Shown piece by piece: positions 1-5,778 of a stretch of DNA of 5,778 bases. Where the stretch lies: NCBI GenBank assembly GCA_945869355.1, contig CAMBPA010000103.1, positions 1 through 5,778 on the forward strand, read 5' to 3'. This DNA comes from Bordetella parapertussis. GTDB lineage: Bacteria > Pseudomonadota > Gammaproteobacteria > Burkholderiales > Burkholderiaceae_B. The stretch's first letter is position 1, and every line of letters begins with the position of its first letter. A program made the translations under genes and the position numbers. The notes under the pieces were generated by a model. That model had not been told where the DNA came from, searched no databases, and worked only from the letters and a program-made list of their open reading frames with translations.

Positions 1-175
1 TCTGATGACCCAGCGCGATCGTCGCCCCCAGCTCTTGCAGACGCTGCGTGACCGTCGAATGCGCGAGGTCTGAACCTGAAATCTGATAACCCAAGTTCAA
101 CAGCACCTCAGCGATTCCGCTCATGCCAGAACCGCCAATACCAACAAAATGAATATGCTGAAGGCGATGTTTCAT
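1..175 (-). CDS. murC: UDP-N-acetylmuramate--L-alanine ligase MurC, N-terminal fragment (runs off the left edge)
   Basis: MurC is the cytoplasmic ATP-dependent ligase that adds L-alanine to UDP-MurNAc, the first amino acid of the stem peptide. Only the first 58 codons are visible; the frame is open to the window edge, so the gene is cut by the window and not broken. Translation from the ATG at 175 begins [20 protein letters not shown]. It carries the MurC nucleotide-binding loop [12 protein letters not shown] at residues 12-23 and the GSD turn at 34-36, both part of the N-terminal Rossmann-like UDP-binding domain. The ATP P-loop and the C-terminal domain lie outside. The start ATG overlaps the murG stop by 4 bases (ATGA), and a GGAGG sits 6 bases upstream, which settles the start. 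The identification is firm from the motif and the dcw context; the rest of the protein cannot be judged. Confidence 0.95.
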   Translation of the reverse strand, partial: MKHRLQHIHFVGIGGSGMSGIAEVLLNLGYQISGSDLAHSTVTQRLQELGATIALGHQ

Positions 176-1251
176 CCGTTGCCTCCGGCTAATTCTTCGC
201 AAATGTCCGCAATCCGCTGGGCGGCATAGGGTTGAGCGTGCGTACGCGCGCGCTGCGCTACCGCGCTCAACTCTTGACGCGTACGAACCGATAACCATTG
301 CGCCACACCCTCTGCGGTCATATCCTTCTGTTGCAATACCCAGCCCGCACCGACATCAGTCAAGAATTTTGCATTAGCGGTCTGGTGATCATCCACCGCG
401 AACGGGAACGGAACAAACAGTGCCGCGACACCTGCGGCAGAAACTTCAGCAACAGTCATCGCTCCTGCCCGACAGATCAGTAGATCGGTCTGACCAAGTG
501 CGCTGGCCATATCATCGATAAACGCTACGCAATGAGCGTGTACACCCGCGTCGGCATACGCGCGCTGCAAAGCGTCAATGTGCTGAGCACCGGCCTGATG
601 CGTCACGATCGGTCGCGCGTTTGGACTCATGTGTGCGAATGCCTGAGGCAGCACCGTGTTTAAAGCGGTGGCGCCAAGACTCCCTCCGACGACAAGCACG
701 CGCAACGCACCACTTCGCTGTGCATATCTGTCAGCGGGATCCGCAAGATGCACGACCTCTTCACGCACCGGATTACCGACCACCTCAGCCCCGGAGATCG
801 CACCAGGGAAGCCGCTCAATACACGTCGGGCAAGATGGGATAAGTAGCGATTCGTCATGCCAGCAATTGCATTTTGTTCATGCAATACCAACGGCTTTGA
901 GCGTAAGGCACTGACCACGCCGCCAGGAAAGGCAACGTAGCCGCCCATGCCGAGAACAACATTGGGCTGGATGCGCGTGAAGTGCGTCCACGCCTGCGCC
1001 AGCGCGCGTACAAAACGGAAGGGCGCCTTGAGCTGATCCACGAACCCCTTGCCACGCAAACCAGCAAAGCGCAGAGAGCACAACTCGTAGCCGCGAGCGG
1101 GGACTAGCTTGCCCTCCATCTTCTCGGGATGTCCCAACCAACGAATCGTCCAACCTCGGTCACGCAAGACATCAGCAACCGCCAGACCAGGCATGATGTG
1201 GCCGCCCGTGCCGCCTGCCATGATGAGAATCACTGGAGAGGTCAAGCTCAT
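172..1251 (-). CDS. murG: UDP-GlcNAc:undecaprenyl-PP-MurNAc-pentapeptide GlcNAc transferase MurG
   Basis: MurG is a peripheral GT-B (family GT28) glycosyltransferase on the inner face of the cytoplasmic membrane. It adds GlcNAc from UDP-GlcNAc to lipid I, giving lipid II. The 359 residues match the usual length (E. coli 355). The N-terminal acceptor domain has the glycine-rich loops GGTGGH (13-18) and [10 protein letters not shown] (101-110), then HEQNAIAG (124-131) and GNPVR (159-163). The C-terminal donor domain has GGSLGA (189-194), RAGAMTVAE (261-269, whose Glu aligns with E. coli E269) and [14 protein letters not shown] (281-294). No key motif is missing. The ATG at 1251 overlaps the ftsW stop as ATGA; the alternative Met11 would remove the first beta strand. 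Only a G-run (1258-1262), 6 bases upstream, resembles a ribosome site. The gene ends in a second ATGA overlap with murC. Confidence 0.98.
   Translation of the reverse strand: MSLTSPVILIMAGGTGGHIMPGLAVADVLRDRGWTIRWLGHPEKMEGKLVPARGYELCSLRFAGLRGKGFVDQLKAPFRFVRALAQAWTHFTRIQPNVVLGMGGYVAFPGGVVSALRSKPLVLHEQNAIAGMTNRYLSHLARRVLSGFPGAISGAEVVGNPVREEVVHLADPADRYAQRSGALRVLVVGGSLGATALNTVLPQAFAHMSPNARPIVTHQAGAQHIDALQRAYADAGVHAHCVAFIDDMASALGQTDLLICRAGAMTVAEVSAAGVAALFVPFPFAVDDHQTANAKFLTDVGAGWVLQQKDMTAEGVAQWLSVRTRQELSAVAQRARTHAQPYAAQRIADICEELAGGNG
182..186 (-). promoter_or_regulatory. Ribosome binding site of murC
   Basis: The minus strand reads GGAGG here, 6 bases before the murC ATG at 175. It lies inside the last codons of murG. 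This near-consensus Shine-Dalgarno with good spacing suggests that murC can recruit ribosomes itself as well as by re-initiation after the overlapping murG stop. Confidence 0.75.
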
Positions 1252-2441
1252 GCTCGGCCCCCACGCATTAAATTACGATTTTCAAAGTCGACTCTCAACA
1301 CAAGCGCCACGGCAATCAAGTTCATCAAAATACCCGAACCGCCATAGCTGACAAGCGGGAGTGTCAACCCTTTTGTCGGCAACAGGCCTAAGCACACGCC
1401 AATGTTGATGAACGACTGCACGCCAAACCAGACGCCGACACCTTGCGCAATCAGCCCACCGAACACGCGCTCCATGGCGATCGCTTGTCGACCGATTTCA
1501 AAGCACCGATAAACAATGACCGCAAATAGAGAAACCACCGTAAAGATGCCGATAAATCCCAACTCTTCACCAATCACGGCGACGATAAAGTCGGTATGCG
1601 CTTCCGGCAGATAGTGCAACTTCTCTACGCTACCGCCAAGACCCACGCCGGTCCACTCTCCTCGTCCAACCGCCATCAGAGAGTGCGAGAGCTGATATGC
1701 CTTAGACTGGGCGTGATCTGGATTCCACGGATCAAGGTACGCGAATAATCGCTCACGTCGCCAGGGTGATAGCCAAATCGCCATCGAGAACGCCACAAGC
1801 AGCCCTCCCACTAGCGCCGAAAAAATCCGTGCGTTGATTCCGCCCAGAAACAAAACGCCCATCGCTATGGATACGATGACAATTAACGCCCCAAGGTCGG
1901 GCTCTTTCATTAAGAGAAAGGCGACAACGCCCAACAGCACAGCCATCGGCAAGAAGCCGCGCCTAAAACTTTGAATATATTCCTGCTTGCGTATGACGTA
2001 ATCCGCGGTAAATACCACCATCGCGAGCTTCATCATTTCAGAAGGCTGAAACGTCAGTGGTCCGATGGGTAACCAACGCCAGGCGTTGTTCGCTTTGCGC
2101 CCAATTCCAGGGATCAGGACCAAAATCAACAATACGACTGCAAAGCCGAAAAACCATATACACGTGCGCCGCCATGCGTGGATCGGAACCGTCAGCACCA
2201 ATGTCGCCAAGAATGTGCCAATGACGGCAAAGACAGACTGTCGGATCACAAATGAATAACGACTGAGATTTTGTCCGCGCGGACCATCCGCTAAAGCGAT
2301 CGCGGCTGAATACACCATAAGAATACCGATACCGACCAATATCGCACTGGCCACAATTAACACCATATCGTAGTTGCGCATGGCTGTGCGGCCAGGCGGA
2401 ACGGCATTCACACTCGCGGTCAGCTCAGCAAAGAGGCTCAC
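1248..2441 (-). CDS. ftsW: SEDS-family septal peptidoglycan glycosyltransferase FtsW
   Basis: FtsW is the inner-membrane SEDS polymerase of the divisome. It polymerises lipid II into glycan strands together with the transpeptidase FtsI (PBP3). The 397-residue product has about ten hydrophobic segments after a hydrophilic cytoplasmic N-terminus of about 25 residues. Visible SEDS motifs include [12 protein letters not shown] then FQPSE (112-135), KEPDLG (179-184), the long extracellular loop with PEAHTDFI (279-286, whose D284 corresponds to the essential catalytic Asp of SEDS enzymes), and the C-terminal signature [19 protein letters not shown] (352-370). A role in division and not elongation (RodA) is inferred from the position between murD and murG. 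The start is GTG at 2441, overlapping the murD stop as GTGA and preceded by a strong Shine-Dalgarno. Met21 and Met26 are possible but less supported starts. The stop overlaps the murG ATG. Confidence 0.97.
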   Translation of the reverse strand: MSLFAELTASVNAVPPGRTAMRNYDMVLIVASAILVGIGILMVYSAAIALADGPRGQNLSRYSFVIRQSVFAVIGTFLATLVLTVPIHAWRRTCIWFFGFAVVLLILVLIPGIGRKANNAWRWLPIGPLTFQPSEMMKLAMVVFTADYVIRKQEYIQSFRRGFLPMAVLLGVVAFLLMKEPDLGALIVIVSIAMGVLFLGGINARIFSALVGGLLVAFSMAIWLSPWRRERLFAYLDPWNPDHAQSKAYQLSHSLMAVGRGEWTGVGLGGSVEKLHYLPEAHTDFIVAVIGEELGFIGIFTVVSLFAVIVYRCFEIGRQAIAMERVFGGLIAQGVGVWFGVQSFINIGVCLGLLPTKGLTLPLVSYGGSGILMNLIAVALVLRVDFENRNLMRGGRA

Positions 2442-3970
2442 ACCACCTCCCCTTGCTCAAGCGCCAACTCAGAAACCGCATCCGCAAACACTTGCCCACG
2501 ATGCGGATAATTACGAAACATATCAAAACTCGCGCACGCAGGCGACAAGACTACGGCGTCTCCCTCTGTCGCATGACCAAACGCACGCGCGACGGCATTC
2601 TGCATGTCAGTCGCAAAATCGATGGGTGCCACGCTCGGGCTTAATACCTGTGCGATCAGCGTCGCATCCTGTCCAATCAGCGTCACGGCGCGAGCATGTT
2701 TTGCAATGATTGGCGCGAGCGGCGAAAAATCCTGCCCCTTGCCAACGCCCCCGGCGATCAATACAAATCGACGACCTAAGCCGTCTAGCCCAGCCACCGT
2801 CGCACCAACATTGGTTCCCTTGCTGTCATTAAAGAAGTCCACGCCACCAATCGTGCGAATAAACTCCATGCGATGGGGCTCACCCAAATACTGCGTCGCG
2901 GCGCGCAGCATCGGCGCAAGTCCAGCGCCGCAAGCCCGTGCGAGTGAGAGCGCTGCCAGACAGTTCAAGGCGTTATGCATCCCCTTAATGCCCAAGGCAT
3001 CGGCCGGCATCATGCGAACCGCCCGACCCGGATGACGCTGCGGCGCCGGCGCGTTCTTTTTACGCTTAACGGGCGCGGGCAAATCATCGCCAAACTCAGT
3101 GGGCTCGCTTATACACAACCAAGTGACACCGTTGTTGATCTCTACCCCAACGTCACCAACCAGCATCGGTCCATCGCGACCAAAGCTGCGTACATTTAAG
3201 GTCGTCAACGCGTCAACCATTGCCATCACGCGCTCGTCATCTCTATTGACGAGCATGGTGTCCGCCATCTCAAAAATCCGAGATTTTGCCGCAGCGTATG
3301 CCTCCATCGTTCCATGCCAATCCAGATGATCTTGCGTAAGATTCAACACGGTGGCCGCAGTACAACGCAACGTGTGGGTTGTTTCGAGCTGGAAACTCGA
3401 CAACTCAAGCACCCATACATCGGGCAAATCATCAGCCTCAAGCGCTTCGGTTAGGGCATGCAATGCTGCTGGACTAATGTTGCCTGCCGCACGGACTTTC
3501 ATGCCGGCAGCCGCAAGCATGTGCCGAGCAAGTGCCGTCACGGTCGTCTTGCCGTTTGTACCGGTGATACCCAACACTTTAGGCGCGTACCCTCTCTCTT
3601 GCTTGAGTTGTGCCAGCGCCCGCGCGAACAACTCAATTTCACCGATGATTTCAATCGATCGCGACTGCGCGGCATCGAGTAACTCACGGACGGGAGACAT
3701 ACCCGGTGCAAGCCCAGGGCTCAACACCAAGGCATCGACGTCGTCTAGCAAGTCCTCAGCAAATACATCACAACCAAGATGGAACTCGATTGAAATGGGG
3801 TCGATATCTTTTTGTAGCGCCTCAAGACCTGTCGGCGCTGCGCGTGTATCGGCCACGCGCACCCTTACACCCTGACGCATGCACCAACGCGCGGCGGCAA
3901 CGCCCGTCTCGCCCAGTCCGATGATCAGGACGCGAGAAGGAAAGATGTCAACGTTTATAGAATCGTTCAT
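2438..3970 (-). CDS. murD: UDP-N-acetylmuramoyl-L-alanine--D-glutamate ligase MurD
   Basis: MurD is the cytoplasmic ATP-dependent ligase that adds D-glutamate to UDP-MurNAc-L-Ala. From the ATG at 3970 the product is 510 residues. Domain 1 has the UDP-binding loop GLGETG (18-23). The central ATPase domain has the P-loop [10 protein letters not shown] (134-143), [11 protein letters not shown] (188-198), [11 protein letters not shown] (210-220) and AAAKSRIF (226-233), whose K229 aligns with the carbamylated lysine K198 of E. coli. The C-terminal domain has [12 protein letters not shown] (330-341), NDSKGTN (381-387) and [11 protein letters not shown] (475-485). The frame extends 18 codons further upstream, but those lie within mraY and resemble no MurD N-terminus; Met at 3970 gives the ATGA overlap with the mraY stop. 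About 70 residues above E. coli length come largely from extra residues before the P-loop and an insertion near 284-325 containing KRKK. No good Shine-Dalgarno precedes the start, so coupling to mraY is likely. Confidence 0.97.
   Translation of the reverse strand: MNDSINVDIFPSRVLIIGLGETGVAAARWCMRQGVRVRVADTRAAPTGLEALQKDIDPISIEFHLGCDVFAEDLLDDVDALVLSPGLAPGMSPVRELLDAAQSRSIEIIGEIELFARALAQLKQERGYAPKVLGITGTNGKTTVTALARHMLAAAGMKVRAAGNISPAALHALTEALEADDLPDVWVLELSSFQLETTHTLRCTAATVLNLTQDHLDWHGTMEAYAAAKSRIFEMADTMLVNRDDERVMAMVDALTTLNVRSFGRDGPMLVGDVGVEINNGVTWLCISEPTEFGDDLPAPVKRKKNAPAPQRHPGRAVRMMPADALGIKGMHNALNCLAALSLARACGAGLAPMLRAATQYLGEPHRMEFIRTIGGVDFFNDSKGTNVGATVAGLDGLGRRFVLIAGGVGKGQDFSPLAPIIAKHARAVTLIGQDATLIAQVLSPSVAPIDFATDMQNAVARAFGHATEGDAVVLSPACASFDMFRNYPHRGQVFADAVSELALEQGEVV
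2444..2454 (-). promoter_or_regulatory. Strong ribosome binding site of ftsW, deciding a GTG start
   Basis: The minus strand reads AAGGGGAGGTG, ending 2 bases before the GTG at 2441 (4 bases after the GGAGG core). It is one of the two closest matches to the 16S anti-Shine-Dalgarno complement at the junctions in this window, and it lies inside the last codons of murD. It supports GTG 2441 over the internal ATGs at codons 21 and 26, which would abandon the overlap. Confidence 0.75.
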
Positions 3971-5139
3971 CGAATTTTGAGTGAAGCTAAACCAACAAGC
4001 ACCAGCATCATGCTGATAATCCAAAACCTAATGACTACCTGCGTCTCCTTCCAGCCACCCACTTCAAAGTGATGGTGTAGCGGTGCCATGCGCAGGATTC
4101 GGCGCCCAGTCCCATATCTACGTTTGGTGTATTTAAACCAAGCGACTTGTATCATGACAGATAGCGTTTCAACAACGAATACCCCGCCCATGATGAACAA
4201 AACAATTTCCTGTCGCACAATAATTGCGACCACGCCCAACATGCCACCTAACGCAAGCGCACCAACATCGCCCATAAATACTTCCGCGGGATGAGCGTTA
4301 AACCACAAGAACGCCAAGCCTGCTCCAGCAAGCGCCGCACACAGGACCATCACTTCACCAGCGCCTGGAATATAGGGGAACAACAAGTACCGCGAGTAAT
4401 CGACGCGACCAACCACATACGCAAATACGCCAAGTGCCGATCCCACCATTACGGTTGGCATGATGGCCAAGCCGTCCAAGCCGTCAGTCAGATTCACTGC
4501 GTTACTTGTCCCGACAATGACCAGCCAGCTCAAGCATACGAAACCAAAGACGCCAAGCGGATAGCTCACCGTCTTGAAAAACGGCACAATCAAATCGGTG
4601 CGCGTTGGCAACACTAAGTCGAATCCGCCGTTTACCCATTCACGCATGAGGGGCCAGACATTGCTCGTTCCGGGTGCCGAAATAGCAAACGTCAGATAGA
4701 CCGCAGCGATCAGACCGATCAACGCTTGCCAGAAAAACTTTTGACGCGCCGGCATACCTTCTGGATCGCGATGTACAACCTTGCGGTAGTCATCGATCCA
4801 ACCAATCCAACCAAAACCAAACGTGACAAGCAACACGACCCATACAAAACGATTACTCCAGTCTGCCCATAGCAGCGTGCTGACTCCGATGGAGATCAAG
4901 ATAAGTACACCACCCATGGTGGGTGTGCCAGTTTTAGCGAGATGGCTTTCGGGTCCATAGCTGCGAACAGCCTGACCGATCTTTAGCGCGGTCAGCTTAC
5001 GAATAACCCACGGTCCCGCGATCAGTCCAATGAGTAAAGACGTCGCACACGCTAGCACCGCGCGCAGGGTGATGTACTCAAACACACCGAAACCGCGTAT
5101 GTGGTTATCTGCCAGCCAACCGAACAACTCATACAGCAT
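3967..5139 (-). CDS. mraY: Phospho-N-acetylmuramoyl-pentapeptide-transferase MraY
   Basis: MraY is the polytopic inner-membrane enzyme that transfers phospho-MurNAc-pentapeptide from UDP to undecaprenyl phosphate, forming lipid I, the first membrane step. The 390-residue product has about ten membrane segments. Family motifs occur in order: GTPTMGG (71-77), WIDDYRK (114-120, with the paired aspartates D116 and D117), [13 protein letters not shown] (213-225), [19 protein letters not shown] (281-299, with D291 aligning with E. coli D267) and MAPLHHHFE (351-359). The invariant aspartates and the histidine-rich loop are intact. It is about 30 residues longer than E. coli MraY (360), the extra lying mainly around 155-195, in a loop between membrane segments, as I recall for betaproteobacterial forms. 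The ATG at 5139 lies within the last codons of murF (11-bp overlap) and is preceded by a good Shine-Dalgarno. The stop overlaps the murD ATG as ATGA. Confidence 0.98.
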   Translation of the reverse strand: MLYELFGWLADNHIRGFGVFEYITLRAVLACATSLLIGLIAGPWVIRKLTALKIGQAVRSYGPESHLAKTGTPTMGGVLILISIGVSTLLWADWSNRFVWVVLLVTFGFGWIGWIDDYRKVVHRDPEGMPARQKFFWQALIGLIAAVYLTFAISAPGTSNVWPLMREWVNGGFDLVLPTRTDLIVPFFKTVSYPLGVFGFVCLSWLVIVGTSNAVNLTDGLDGLAIMPTVMVGSALGVFAYVVGRVDYSRYLLFPYIPGAGEVMVLCAALAGAGLAFLWFNAHPAEVFMGDVGALALGGMLGVVAIIVRQEIVLFIMGGVFVVETLSVMIQVAWFKYTKRRYGTGRRILRMAPLHHHFEVGGWKETQVVIRFWIISMMLVLVGLASLKIR

Positions 5140-5778
5140 GCTTCACCACCTTCCCGGAAGTTGTTCCAAACTTTTCGATATATCCGCGTACAACACGCTC
5201 CATGCGCATAAACCGAGAGCCTTTAACCAGCAAACTCGCGACGTTCATCTTGCCTAACGCCTCACACACCTGCTCCGGCGAGTCGTAATGTCGCGCACCC
5301 TGACCAAATGCCAATACGCTATCGCGCGTGGCTTCTCCTAAAGTCAACAGGGTGTCAACGCCTCGCGTTCGGGCATACGCACCAACTTCTGTATGCATCG
5401 CCGGTCCGTTGTTGCCCACCTCGCCCATATCCCCTAACACCAATACGCGAGGGGAAGGCAAACTAGCCAAGACGTCAATCGCCGCACGCACAGAGTCTGG
5501 GTTTGCGTTGTAGGTGTCGTCGATCAGTACCCGCCCATTTTCGAGTCGATGCGGCTGCATACGTCCATTCGCAGCACGAAAACTCTGCAAACCTTGCACG
5601 ACGGCGGCTAACGGCGCGCCACTGGCCAGCGCACATGCGCCAGCGGCAAGCGCATTGCGCACGTTATGCATTCCCGGCACAGGCAAAACCACCTCCCCTT
5701 GCCCTAATGGTGTGTGCAGCACGAAACTAGAACCCAAAACATCTGAGTCAATGTCACTAGCCCAGACGCGAGCGGGAG
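5129..5778 (-). CDS. murF: UDP-MurNAc-tripeptide--D-alanyl-D-alanine ligase MurF, C-terminal part (runs off the right edge)
   Basis: MurF is the cytoplasmic ATP-dependent ligase that adds D-Ala-D-Ala to the UDP-MurNAc-tripeptide, completing the pentapeptide precursor used by MraY. The frame is open to the window edge and gives 215 complete codons, roughly the C-terminal half of a family member of about 450 residues. A TTG at 5737 is internal and is not a start: coding continues upstream as [18 protein letters not shown]. Visible motifs are [12 protein letters not shown] (about 5674-5639) at the end of the central ATPase domain, DDTYNANP (5498-5521), [12 protein letters not shown], and LLVKGSR near the C-terminus (about 5213-5233), all typical of the MurF C-terminal domain. 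The UDP-binding domain and P-loop are outside, so a fusion to MurE upstream cannot be excluded. The stop lies 11 bp inside mraY. Confidence 0.96.
   Translation of the reverse strand, partial: PARVWASDIDSDVLGSSFVLHTPLGQGEVVLPVPGMHNVRNALAAGACALASGAPLAAVVQGLQSFRAANGRMQPHRLENGRVLIDDTYNANPDSVRAAIDVLASLPSPRVLVLGDMGEVGNNGPAMHTEVGAYARTRGVDTLLTLGEATRDSVLAFGQGARHYDSPEQVCEALGKMNVASLLVKGSRFMRMERVVRGYIEKFGTTSGKVVKHAV
5143..5152 (-). promoter_or_regulatory. Ribosome binding site of mraY
   Basis: The minus strand reads AAGGTGGTGA, 9 of 10 bases matching the consensus AAGGAGGTGA, ending 3 bases before the mraY ATG at 5139. It lies in the final codons of murF. It supports the chosen start and the 11-bp overlap. 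Confidence 0.65.

Larger units (their letters stand above)
1..5778 (-). other. dcw cluster segment, apparently one gapless transcription unit
   Basis: Six genes in a row share one strand, with every junction overlapping (11, 4, 4, 4 and 4 bp). No promoter or rho-independent terminator is evident between them, and there is no non-coding space for one. I infer co-transcription from upstream of murF through murC, with translational coupling at each stop/start overlap. Promoters within coding sequence are known in the dcw clusters of other bacteria and cannot be excluded by eye. Confidence 0.8.

Noticed and set aside
878..1153. Minus-strand open frames of 70-91 codons within murG in another frame
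   Set aside because: They are out-of-frame shadows of murG, with no motif and no independent start signals.
2604..3035. A 143-codon open frame on the plus strand, antisense to murD
   Set aside because: It lies wholly opposite conserved murD motifs. The product resembles no family I know, and its length is ordinary for antisense frames in DNA of moderate to high GC.
3351..3875. A 174-codon open frame on the plus strand, antisense to murD
   Set aside because: It mirrors the codon structure of a well-supported murD, shows no recognisable domain, has a low-complexity Ser/Ala-rich composition, and has no convincing ribosome site.
5735..5737. TTG at 5737 as the start of a short MurF-like protein
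   Set aside because: The frame stays open upstream to the window edge and encodes sequence continuous with MurF, so this TTG is an internal leucine codon.
1..5778. Search for a novel system, mobile element, CRISPR array, RNA gene, promoter or terminator
   Set aside because: Every base lies within a recognised dcw gene with intact family motifs. I saw no repeat array, transposase, terminator-like hairpin with a T-run, or change in base composition suggesting transfer.

Overview
The window is a continuous piece of the division and cell wall (dcw) cluster of a Gram-negative bacterium, read entirely from the minus strand. In transcription order, from high to low coordinates, it holds murF (3' part), mraY, murD, ftsW, murG and murC (5' part). 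The gene order is the usual proteobacterial one. A 390-residue MraY and a 510-residue MurD are both longer than the E. coli proteins (about 360 and 438 residues). They resemble the long forms I associate with Betaproteobacteria, so I infer Burkholderiales, perhaps Alcaligenaceae-like. That placement rests on memory of families, not on a search.

Layout: murF C-terminal half (5129-5778), mraY (3967-5139), murD (2438-3970), ftsW (1248-2441), murG (172-1251), murC N-terminus (1-175). There is no intergenic base anywhere. The murF/mraY pair overlaps by 11 bp, and each of the other four junctions is a 4-base stop/start overlap (ATGA at three, GTGA at ftsW). I see no promoter, terminator, RNA gene, repeat or mobile element, and there is no gene-free stretch to account for. 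The genes are presumably parts of one longer transcript that starts and ends outside the window.

Together the genes cover the middle and end of peptidoglycan precursor synthesis. MurC, MurD and MurF are cytoplasmic ligases that add L-Ala, D-Glu and D-Ala-D-Ala to UDP-MurNAc. MraY moves the MurNAc-pentapeptide onto undecaprenyl phosphate to give lipid I, and MurG adds GlcNAc to give lipid II. FtsW is the SEDS glycosyltransferase that polymerises lipid II at the septum. All the family motifs I looked for are present, so the complete genes look functional.

I found no novel system. The points worth a second look are small: start-site choices, tight translational coupling, and a basic, proline-rich insertion in MurD.
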